NCBI GenBank assembly: GCA_963675995.2
Contig: CAXXIY010000002.1
Location: 2,294,001-2,358,000, forward strand
DNA: 64,000 nt
Direction of reading: 5' to 3'
From: JAAFHB01 sp963675995
Lineage (GTDB): Bacteria; Bacteroidota; Bacteroidia; Bacteroidales; Prolixibacteraceae
Below are positions 26,402 to 34,440 of this stretch, in pieces. Both the position numbers and the translations under genes were made by a program. Below the pieces are notes generated by a model. The model was not told the origin of the DNA, did not search any database, and saw only the letters and a list, made by a program, of their open reading frames with translations. Every line of letters begins with the position of its first letter. Position 1 is the first letter of the stretch.

Positions 26402-27513
26402 TGAGAATTATATCCCTGATTTTAAGTATTATAATTGCTGTCTCTGTGGGTGCGAATGGTCAGACTTCTGATAGTTGGAGCAACTTTCGCGGTAGTCAGG
26501 ACCTCTTAGGCGCTACCCGTGTCAATTTCCCAGATAAACCCAAATTGCTCTGGAGCTTTCAGATTGGTGATAATCTCAAATCTGCTGCAGTCATCTCCAA
26601 TGGAAAGATTGTAATCTGCGGTACTGATGGGACAGTTTATTGTTTGGACCTTAAGGGAAAGGTGTTGTGGAAATACAAAACGGAGAATTCGATCGAAGCT
26701 CCGGCCTTAATTTTAAATAACAACGTCTATGTGGGAAACCTCGATGGTAACCTTTATGCGCTTAAACTATCGGATGGCACCCTACTCTGGAAATATAAAA
26801 CGGACAACCAGATAATGGGATCAGCAAATTACTGGAAATCAAGCTCTAAAACGGTGTTAATTGTAGGAAGTTACGACTATAATCTTCACTGTGTTGACGC
26901 AGAAACAGGCAAAATGCGTTGGAAATACGAATCGGATAATTTCATAAATGGTGCCGCTGCCTGTTTTAATGGAAAAGCAATATTTGGCGGATGCGACGGG
27001 TTCCTTCACGTAGTGGAGATTGAAAGTGGTAAATCTGATGCTAAAATCAATGTAGCGACCTATGTTGCAGGATCTTGTCCGGTAAGTGATAAAATGGCAT
27101 ACATCGGTGATTACGACGGCAAATTTTCCAAAGTTGACATTCAAACCGGTAAAAAAGTATGGAGTTGGGAGAACAAAGAGTTGAAACAACCATTTGTTGC
27201 TTCGGCTTCACTTTCGGGCGATAAAGTGGTAACCGGTAATCGTGATAAATTTGTTTATTGTTTTGATAAAAATTCGGGTAAGCTGATCTGGAACTTCAAC
27301 AGCGGCAGCAGGGTAGAAGCATCCCCGGTTATTATTAAGGATAAAGTGATGACTGCCAATATGCGCGGTGATCTGGCGATGCTGAAGCTCTCGGACGGCT
27401 CCGTGATCTGGAAATATGAAATTGGCAATTCTATCCTTCATAACCCGGCTGTAATCGAAAACTTAATGGTGGTTTGTGCTTTGGACGGAATGGTTTATTG
27501 CTTTGGTAAATAG
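26401..27513 (+). CDS. Exported PQQ-like beta-propeller protein 6
   Basis: 370 residues with a signal peptide (MRIISLILSIIIAVSVGANG) and the SNFRGSQDLLG start. It is the most regular propeller of the set, with evenly spaced W-motifs: KGKVLWKYKTE, DGTLLWKYKTD, TGKMRWKYESD, TGKKVWSWEN, SGKLIWNFNSG and DGSVIWKYEIG, suggesting about seven or eight blades. It resembles BamB-like PQQ-repeat proteins in size. The ATG overlaps the TGA of the FAD protein by one base, so translation is coupled. No cofactor-binding residues are recognisable. Confidence 0.87.
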   Translation: MRIISLILSIIIAVSVGANGQTSDSWSNFRGSQDLLGATRVNFPDKPKLLWSFQIGDNLKSAAVISNGKIVICGTDGTVYCLDLKGKVLWKYKTENSIEAPALILNNNVYVGNLDGNLYALKLSDGTLLWKYKTDNQIMGSANYWKSSSKTVLIVGSYDYNLHCVDAETGKMRWKYESDNFINGAAACFNGKAIFGGCDGFLHVVEIESGKSDAKINVATYVAGSCPVSDKMAYIGDYDGKFSKVDIQTGKKVWSWENKELKQPFVASASLSGDKVVTGNRDKFVYCFDKNSGKLIWNFNSGSRVEASPVIIKDKVMTANMRGDLAMLKLSDGSVIWKYEIGNSILHNPAVIENLMVVCALDGMVYCFGK

Positions 27514-27594
27514 GTAATTTATTTGTTATATTTACAAGTAAACCTTTTGGTTGAAGTAATCCTTATTGTAATAACACCAATTTGCCATTAATTC

Positions 27595-28878
27595 ATGAAT
27601 ATTGTCCAGATAATTCCAGGTTCCGGAGGCAGTTTTTACTGCGGAAACTGTCTGCGCGACAGCAAATATTATATTGCATTGCGTGATCAGGGACATCAGG
27701 TGATTAAAATCCCGATGTATCTTCCCATTTTCGCTGATGAACGGGATATTAAGGAGATCCCGGTGTTTTATGGCGCTGTGAGTATTTATCTGAAGCAGCT
27801 TTATCCCATTTTCAGAAAGGCTCCGAAATGGTTCGACAAATTGCTCAACTCAAAGCCAATTTTAAAGTTAGCAGCCTCTCAGGCAGGTTCTACCAATGCC
27901 AAAGGGCTAGAAGAGATGACCGTCTCAATGCTGCTTGGCGAGGATGGAAAACAGCAGGAGGAGCTGGAACGACTGGTTGACTGGATGGAAGAACATGGGA
28001 AGCCAGATGTGGTTCATATCTCAAATGCTTTGCTGCTCGGTTTAGCCCATCGGATTAAAGAAAGACTCAATGTGCCAATCATCTGCTCATTACAGGATGA
28101 GGATGTTTGGGTGGATGCCATGAAACCCGTTTTCAGGGAACAGATATGGAACCTCATGAGCGAAAAGTCCAAAGATGTGGATCTTTTCATTGGAGTGAGC
28201 CACTTTTTCTCAGAGGTGATGCAACAGCGGATGAAAATACCTTCCGAAAAAATTAAAAGTTTGTACCTGGGAGTCGATCCTGCTGATTATGAATTTATTC
28301 CTGTTATTGATAAAGGACGAAATATCGGGTATATTTCACGGATGTGCCACGAAAATGGTTTTGACCTACTCGTGGATGCTTTTATTCTGCTGAAGAACCA
28401 GCCAGATTTTGAGGATGTAAAACTTATTCTTACAGGTGGTTCCACAGGTGCAGACAGTCGTTATATCAAAAAAATCAGAAGGAAACTCTCCAAAGAAAAC
28501 CTCGATAAACAGGTCGTATTTATTGATGATTTTGAGGAAAATGGCAGAAGATCGTTTTTTAACCAGGTCTCAGTAGTTTCTGTGCCTGTCAGAAATGGCG
28601 AAGCTTTCGGAATGTACCTGCTCGAGTCGATGGCATCTGGTATTCCTGTCGTTCAGCCGGCATTGGGTGCATTCCCCGAAATCGTCCATCTCTCGGCTGG
28701 AGGAATCATTTATGAACCCAACACACCTGAATCACTGTGCACTGCATTGACCCAATTATTGTCTGACCATGTGCAACTCGATCAACTGAGTCTGAGGGCG
28801 AGAGAAGGGGTCGAAAAGAATTTCAATATTCATGATCATGCCAAAGAGATGATCGACGTTTATATGAATCTAAAATAA
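27595..28878 (+). CDS. GT4-type glycosyltransferase with N-terminal CGNC motif
   Basis: 427 residues. The GT-B fold is indicated by the N-terminal IIPGSGG loop and the C-terminal donor-site pattern EAFGMYLLESMASGIPVV (E-x7-E). Retaining GT4 enzymes transfer sugars from nucleotide-sugar donors. A CGNC pair at about 16-19, in SGGSFYCGNCLRD, lies in the acceptor-side loop and is not a general GT4 feature. It is 81 bp after the last propeller and 310 bp before an ABC transporter. The acceptor and sugar are unknown. No membrane segment is seen. Confidence 0.87.
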   Translation: MNIVQIIPGSGGSFYCGNCLRDSKYYIALRDQGHQVIKIPMYLPIFADERDIKEIPVFYGAVSIYLKQLYPIFRKAPKWFDKLLNSKPILKLAASQAGSTNAKGLEEMTVSMLLGEDGKQQEELERLVDWMEEHGKPDVVHISNALLLGLAHRIKERLNVPIICSLQDEDVWVDAMKPVFREQIWNLMSEKSKDVDLFIGVSHFFSEVMQQRMKIPSEKIKSLYLGVDPADYEFIPVIDKGRNIGYISRMCHENGFDLLVDAFILLKNQPDFEDVKLILTGGSTGADSRYIKKIRRKLSKENLDKQVVFIDDFEENGRRSFFNQVSVVSVPVRNGEAFGMYLLESMASGIPVVQPALGAFPEIVHLSAGGIIYEPNTPESLCTALTQLLSDHVQLDQLSLRAREGVEKNFNIHDHAKEMIDVYMNLK

Positions 28879-29188
28879 TTTGTAAAATATATTATCGTAT
28901 TTGATTCAGAATTATTAACATACAATAATTACTTGATTTCGGATGGCATTGCGCTTCGACAGTCTCAGTCTATGATTTCGTTGACATCATTTTTTGAAAT
29001 GGTCAAATTAAATATTGAAAGTGAGATTCCCTATTCCGTTACGCTCCATTCGGGAATGGCAAGAGAGTGTGTTTTTGGTTAAATGAATATCCTGTTCCAA
29101 AAACGCAACGTATTGTGGACAAAGTTATCTTTGCAACATTAAATTACTTAAATATAGAATTTTACTTTTAATATAAATTCGCAATACG
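28879..29188. other. Gene-free interval with fragments of dispersed-repeat type
   Basis: 310 bp without a credible gene. The stretch from about 28945 to 29065 (GCTTCGACAGTCTCAGTC, then ATTCCC...GGGAAT around CGTTACGCTCCATTC) looks like remnants of the short dispersed repeats often seen between genes in Bacteroidota; this is recognition by eye. The last 60 bp hold a possible promoter for the ABC transporter. Confidence 0.4.
29126..29133 (+). promoter_or_regulatory. Possible -7 element for the ABC transporter
   Basis: TATCTTTG, identical to the -7 at 2795, lies 55 bp before the ATP-binding gene. No TTG occurs at the usual -33 distance. Confidence 0.4.
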
Positions 29189-29863
29189 ATGATTCTCCGT
29201 CTCAAAAATATTTCCAAAGGGTATGGGGATCCGTTGAAAAGCAATTTCAGAAAAGTTCTCAACGGATTAAACCTCGAAGTTTCAATAAATCAGAAAATTG
29301 CAATCTCAGGTCCGAGCGGATCAGGGAAAACAACTTTGCTGAACCTCATTGGTACACTCGATCTTCCTGACACAGGTGAGATCCTCTTTAACGAGGAGAA
29401 CATTACGGGCTATTCGCAGGAGAAACTGGCCTATTTCCGGAACCGGAAAATTGGGTTTGTTTTTCAGATGCATCATTTGCTTCCGCAATGCACACTCTGG
29501 GAAAACGTCCTCTTACCGGTATTGCCTTTAAAAAAAGTTGTTGGCAGGGAGGAAAAGGATTGGGCGGAGCATCTGCTTCGAAAAGTGGGGATATGGGAAC
29601 AAAGATATCAAAAACCATCACAACTATCCGGTGGAGAATGTCAGCGAACAGCCGTTGTCAGGGCATTGATCAACAAGCCACAACTGATTCTTGCCGATGA
29701 ACCAACCGGCGCTCTTGACGAACAAAATGCCGGACACCTTGCTGAATTATTGAACCACATCAGCAGCGAAGAAGGGGTTTCACTTATTGTTGTTACCCAT
29801 TCGTCTGAGCTGGCGGCACAAATGGATCTGGTTTATCATTTAAAAAACGGTCTCCTGCAATGA
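29189..29863 (+). CDS. ABC transporter ATP-binding protein (LolD/MacB type)
   Basis: 224 residues, the usual length for this class. Walker A is GPSGSGKTT near 42, the Q-loop lies in GFVFQMHHLL, the signature is LSGGECQRT, Walker B is LILADEPTGALD and the switch histidine is in VVTHSSE. It belongs to the group pairing with FtsX-like permeases, which power lipoprotein release, macrolide export or other extraction from the inner membrane. The downstream permease gene starts 4 bp before its stop, so the two are translationally coupled. Confidence 0.92.
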   Translation: MILRLKNISKGYGDPLKSNFRKVLNGLNLEVSINQKIAISGPSGSGKTTLLNLIGTLDLPDTGEILFNEENITGYSQEKLAYFRNRKIGFVFQMHHLLPQCTLWENVLLPVLPLKKVVGREEKDWAEHLLRKVGIWEQRYQKPSQLSGGECQRTAVVRALINKPQLILADEPTGALDEQNAGHLAELLNHISSEEGVSLIVVTHSSELAAQMDLVYHLKNGLLQ

Positions 29864-32800
29864 CACCTTTAAAACTAATATTCAGTAGTTTTACTTATTA
29901 TATTAGGGCAAATCTGCTGGTTATGTTAGGCGTGGCAATCAGCACTGCAGTACTGACCGGGTCCCTGATCATTGGCGATTCGGTAAAATTCAGTCTTGAG
30001 CAGTCGGCCTTTTACCGTCTGGGCAATATGACCCATCTGGTATCTACCGTTGATCGCTTTTTTCGGTCTGATTTAGCCGGAGAGCTTGCTGCCAAAGGGG
30101 GATTTGTTGTTTCCCCAGCTCTTTTGCTCGAAGGGATTGCAGTTGCCGACGGGGGAAACGAGCGGGTTAATAAAGTTCAGATAGACGGTATTGACGACAG
30201 CTTCGGACAAATCACTTTATCTCCCTCTTTTACTAAATTGACTGGAAATGATGTAATTATCAGTGCAAACCTGGCAGAAAGACTTCACTTAAAAAAAGGA
30301 GACAATTTCCTGGCAAGGATTAAGAAGGCAAGTCTCATCCCATTGAATGCCCCGTTTGTGTCCGATGCAGAAACAAGCGTATCGTTTCGCGCAGTTGTTA
30401 AAGATATTGTAGATCAACATAATATGGGATTCTTCAATCTTAAAAATTCCCAGACAGCACCTTATAACCTCTTCCTCTCTTTGTCGAGACTGAACGATCT
30501 GATGAAGATTAAAGATAAGGCAAACCGCTTGCTGATTTCTGCACCTAACTGCGATAATCAGCAAATTAATGAATTACTGGATGCTTGCTTTACTCCGATG
30601 GATGCAGGATTAAAAACCAAGGCAATTCCCCTGACTCACGAAATGGAGATTACCTCCGAAAGGGTATTTATTGATGATCAGATTGTTAATGCCTTCAAAC
30701 CGTTTCAAAATTCGCATCTTGTCTTGACCTATTTTGCCAATAGTCTGGAATTCAATGGGGCATCTACACCTTATTCATTTATTTCAACAACCGATGATAA
30801 TACGCTTAAAGATAATGATATAATTATTAATTCATGGGTTGCATCCGACCTAAAAGTCAGAATCGGGGATTCACTAACCGTCAAATATTACGAAATAGGT
30901 CCTTTGCGGCAGTTGGTCGAAAAGGGGTCAAAATTCATTATTAAGGAGATTGTTCCGATAGAAGGGAAGTATGCCGATAAAGATTTAATGCCGCTGCTTC
31001 CCGGTATGTCTGATGCAGGGCATTGCCGCGAATGGGAAGCTGGGGTTCCCATCCGGCTCGGATTGATCAGGGATAAGGACGAAGCCTGGTGGAATCAGTA
31101 CAAAGGAACTCCAAAAGCCTTTATTTCACTGAAAAAAGCGCATCAAATCTGGTCGAACAGGTTCGGAAATTATACTGCCATCCGGATCAATGAAAAGGAT
31201 TTCAAGGAGAAAACCTACCAATCACTATTTTCAGCTTCCATCAGACCGCAAAATTTGGGAATAATGGTAACAGCTGTGAGAGTCAATGGATTAAAAGCTG
31301 CTCGTGAAGGTGTCGATTTCAGTCAGTTATTCCTGAGTCTTAGTTTCTTTCTGTTGCTGGCAGCGCTTATACTTACCGCTTTACTCTTCCTTTTAAACCT
31401 CGAAAACCGTCAGTCACAAATCGGAACGCTGCTCATGATTGGATTTACCCACAACAAGATCCGGTTCCTGCTGCTATGCGAAGGAATTATTATATCCACG
31501 ATTGGTGCACTCTTCGGCCTTTTAATTGCTGTTTTTTATACCAAGGTGATCTTCATTGCTCTCAATTCGCTCTGGTGGGAGGTGGTGCGCACCTCGGTTC
31601 TCATGATTGACCTTAAAATTTCTACCCTGATCACAGGATTGGCAATCAGTGTTTTCATTTCCATATTGACCATTCTGATTTCGGTCAATCGAAGCTTTAA
31701 ACGTCGTGCTGTTGAACTGCAACGCAAGCAGGATCAACCTCTGCACCCAAAGAGTTCTGTCATTAAAACGGGATTAATGATTGTGATACTCGTGACAGCA
31801 GTAGGAATGGTTGGTTCGCAGATGATAATATCTGATCATCTTAATTCAGCACTTTTCTTTGTATCCGGAGGTCTGCTTTTAACCGGACTGTTGTTACTGG
31901 CTGACTATGATTTCCGCAGGAAACGTTATGAGGCGAAGGATCAATTTTCTGTTAAAAAGCTTATCGATCGCAATGGTTCCCAAAATATAGGCCGATCATT
32001 AACTGTTGTTATTTTGTTTGCCCTGGGAACTTTTTTGGTTGTTTCCACGGGGGCTAACCATCAGGATTTATTAAGAACTGCCAATGACAAGACAAGTGGA
32101 ACAGGTGGATTTCAGTACTTTGCAGAAACATCGATTCCGATTTTATACAGTTTAAATGATAAGGAACGTCGGGCGAGTGAAGGAATTACCTCCCGATTCA
32201 GTTCTGTGCAGTTGAGCAAATTGGATGGCGATGATGCCAGTTGTTTAAATCTGAATCGGGTCTCCAATCCCTCAATTTTGGGTTTAGACCCCACTTTATT
32301 AAAAGGGCGTTTTAGCTTTGCCACACATAGCGCTGATGCAGAACCGGATCGCATTTGGGAAGCGTTGAATGCACCTTCTGTCAACGGAGTTGTTCCTGCA
32401 ATTGCTGACCAGACGGTGATACAGTGGGGACTTGGGATGAACATCGGTGATACGTTGTTCTATCGTAACGAAATGGGCGATACCCTCAGGATTAAGTTGA
32501 TAGCGGGACTTTCGCCTTCTGTTTTTCAAGGATATGTATTGATATCGGATCATAATTTTCTGAAGAATTTCCCCACCAAAAGTGGTTCGAATCTGTTTTT
32601 AATTGATGTTCCGAAAGAAACAGCAAAAGTAACAGGGGAGGAGCTTCAAAATGTATTTCGCGACTATGGATGGGAAATGACCAATTGCGTACAACGGCTC
32701 ATGGAGTTCAATTCGGTGACCAATACCTATCTCTCTATCTTTCTGGCTTTAGGCGCTTTAGGATTGATTCTTGGCACAGTGGGGGTTGCTGTTGTACTGG

Positions 32801-33102
32801 CACGAACCATCCTAGAACGGAAAAAGGAGCTGGCGATGATGCAATCGCTGGGTTTTCCCCAAAAGCAAATTATGGGTTTACTCATCCGCGAATATTCGCG
32901 CTTATTGATATGGGGTATACTCATCGGCTTTATTGCTGCTGCGGTTGCTGTATTTCCAAATTTCCTTACCCCTGGAAATGATGTCTCCTTTTTAACTGTT
33001 TTATTGATTGTTATGATTATCCTGGTGAATGGAATGGTTTGGATCGCACTACTTTCCTGGCTTGGCCTCCGACAAAAAAGACTCGCTTTTTTTCTGGGTT
33101 AA
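29860..33102 (+). CDS. FtsX-like ABC transporter permease, large form
   Basis: 1080 residues. An N-terminal anchor (about 10-35) is followed by a long periplasmic domain of about 450 residues. Then come three or four helices (about 487-605 in a FtsX-type core), two further helices (about 632-685), a second periplasmic region, and a final FtsX core (about 935-1075). The duplicated core and long periplasmic parts fit a substrate-extracting transporter rather than a channel. The substrate is unknown. The gene overlaps the ATP-binding gene by 4 bp. Confidence 0.88.
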   Translation: MTPLKLIFSSFTYYIRANLLVMLGVAISTAVLTGSLIIGDSVKFSLEQSAFYRLGNMTHLVSTVDRFFRSDLAGELAAKGGFVVSPALLLEGIAVADGGNERVNKVQIDGIDDSFGQITLSPSFTKLTGNDVIISANLAERLHLKKGDNFLARIKKASLIPLNAPFVSDAETSVSFRAVVKDIVDQHNMGFFNLKNSQTAPYNLFLSLSRLNDLMKIKDKANRLLISAPNCDNQQINELLDACFTPMDAGLKTKAIPLTHEMEITSERVFIDDQIVNAFKPFQNSHLVLTYFANSLEFNGASTPYSFISTTDDNTLKDNDIIINSWVASDLKVRIGDSLTVKYYEIGPLRQLVEKGSKFIIKEIVPIEGKYADKDLMPLLPGMSDAGHCREWEAGVPIRLGLIRDKDEAWWNQYKGTPKAFISLKKAHQIWSNRFGNYTAIRINEKDFKEKTYQSLFSASIRPQNLGIMVTAVRVNGLKAAREGVDFSQLFLSLSFFLLLAALILTALLFLLNLENRQSQIGTLLMIGFTHNKIRFLLLCEGIIISTIGALFGLLIAVFYTKVIFIALNSLWWEVVRTSVLMIDLKISTLITGLAISVFISILTILISVNRSFKRRAVELQRKQDQPLHPKSSVIKTGLMIVILVTAVGMVGSQMIISDHLNSALFFVSGGLLLTGLLLLADYDFRRKRYEAKDQFSVKKLIDRNGSQNIGRSLTVVILFALGTFLVVSTGANHQDLLRTANDKTSGTGGFQYFAETSIPILYSLNDKERRASEGITSRFSSVQLSKLDGDDASCLNLNRVSNPSILGLDPTLLKGRFSFATHSADAEPDRIWEALNAPSVNGVVPAIADQTVIQWGLGMNIGDTLFYRNEMGDTLRIKLIAGLSPSVFQGYVLISDHNFLKNFPTKSGSNLFLIDVPKETAKVTGEELQNVFRDYGWEMTNCVQRLMEFNSVTNTYLSIFLALGALGLILGTVGVAVVLARTILERKKELAMMQSLGFPQKQIMGLLIREYSRLLIWGILIGFIAAAVAVFPNFLTPGNDVSFLTVLLIVMIILVNGMVWIALLSWLGLRQKRLAFFLG

Positions 33103-33420
33103 TAAAGCTCCATTCAGGTAGAAATTTCGGATAAGAGAATTAATCGTATTCAGCAAAAATCTGCCGGCAGCTAGTTGCCAATTGCACCCGAACGGTTATT
33201 GACATTAAAACCAATAAGGTTGGCGCAACCATCCCCTTGGAGGGGAAGCCTGAATTTGCTGCATCGGATGGTAAGGGAATATTTTTGTGAACATCGAAGA
33301 CAAAAGCGTTAGAATTAAAAGATATTTGGATTATATCGTTGCATTTCATAATTTTACCTATAATATTTAGAAAGTTTTCTTTGATTTATTCTGAAAATAA
33401 TTATAAACCTTTAATGCAAA
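33103..33420. other. Gene-free interval with short repeat remnants
   Basis: 318 bp without a credible gene. The 22 bases at 33161-33182 match 18 of 22 with 11491-11512. A small hairpin (CCCCT/AGGGG arms) lies near 33230-33242. The last 100 bp are AT-rich and probably hold the lipoprotein promoter, but I see no clear -33/-7 pair. Confidence 0.4.
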
Positions 33421-34278
33421 ATGAAAATGAATCGCAAATCATTGTTTTTATGTGCCCTGACGGTAACTTTATTAATCGTGATCGCCTATGCCTGCAAAAA
33501 GGAGAGTTCACAGAATCAGACATCTGCAATTGTAGATAACCCTACTCTGGTGGCAAATAATGTAGAAAAAAATGCAGTAATTGCGATCTCTACTTTTGAA
33601 GGAATCAATGAAATGGCCCAGGTGGGATTTATTTCCAATAATTTAAAAGCCGGGAATATATCCTTTGGTAGTTGCCCAACAATTAGTGTCAATTATACTG
33701 CAGCACCTTACTCAATTACGCTCGATTGGGGAACCGAATGTACGGGAATCGACGGAGCAAAAAGAACCGGGAAGATTGAAATCAGTCTGAATGGAATCAT
33801 GAATGTTGCAAATAACGTTGCCACCATGAAGATTGAGAACTATGTTGTTGATGGTAAAAAGGTTACAGGTACTACCAAAATTACCTCGGCAGGTCCTAAT
33901 CCAGGCAATGGATGGCCAAGATATGATATACTGACAGAAGGGAAGATTGAATTTGCCGATAAAAGTATCCTATCCTATAGATACGATGGAGTGACACTGC
34001 AGTCGGAGGGATCGGCTACTCCACTTGTTTTGGCTGATGATGTTTGGCGGACAGAAGTTCACAGTGCCAGTGGGGTCAATCAGGATGGTAGCACCTGGAC
34101 TGCCAAATCGACTAAAGTGATGATTAAGAAAGGTGACTGTAAATGGTATAATAGCGGAACATTTGAGATTATCCCTTCAAAAGGAGATAAGATTACTATT
34201 GATTTTGGAAATGGTACCTGCGATAATAAAGCCACAATGACAAAAGGCTCAGTTACAACAGAAATTACGCTGGATTAA
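33421..34278 (+). CDS. Putative lipoprotein of unknown function
   Basis: 285 residues. The N-terminus MKMNRKSLFLCALTVTLLIV followed by IAYAC gives a signal peptide with a lipobox ending at about C25, then the KKESS run usual for Bacteroidota lipoproteins. The mature part is beta-rich, with repeated strands such as RTGKIEISLNG and KVTGTTKIT, and has no catalytic motif. It stands alone between a 318-bp gap and a convergent efflux operon, with terminator hairpins after it. I do not recognise the family. Confidence 0.75.
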   Translation: MKMNRKSLFLCALTVTLLIVIAYACKKESSQNQTSAIVDNPTLVANNVEKNAVIAISTFEGINEMAQVGFISNNLKAGNISFGSCPTISVNYTAAPYSITLDWGTECTGIDGAKRTGKIEISLNGIMNVANNVATMKIENYVVDGKKVTGTTKITSAGPNPGNGWPRYDILTEGKIEFADKSILSYRYDGVTLQSEGSATPLVLADDVWRTEVHSASGVNQDGSTWTAKSTKVMIKKGDCKWYNSGTFEIIPSKGDKITIDFGNGTCDNKATMTKGSVTTEITLD

Positions 34279-34293
34279 TTTTAATTTTTCAGT

Positions 34294-34348
34294 TAGTGAA
34301 GCCGAAGCCTGGATTTGTCCATCCCCTGAACCAGTCAAGGCTTCACTA
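34294..34348. terminator. Inverted repeat after the lipoprotein gene
   Basis: Perfect 10-bp arms (34294-34303 and 34339-34348) flank a 35-base loop; T-rich sequence follows. It is probably part of the terminator region between converging genes. Confidence 0.5.
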
Positions 34349-34385
34349 TTTATCACAAATCAAAGTTAAGACATCAAATGATAAG

Positions 34386-34432
34386 AACTCAGCGAGTGAG
34401 AGCCCGGAACCTGAACACTCACCCGCTGAGTT
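34386..34432. terminator. Bidirectional terminator hairpin between converging units
   Basis: Arms of 15 bases (34386-34400 and 34418-34432) pair with one mismatch around a 17-base loop. It lies 9 bp past the end of the RND gene and between two converging transcription units. Confidence 0.6.
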
Positions 34433-34440
34433 TGTTGAAA

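Noticed and set aside
34294..34432. Attachment site or small mobile element
   Set aside because: The inverted repeats sit between converging genes and are best explained as terminators; no integrase or target duplication is seen.
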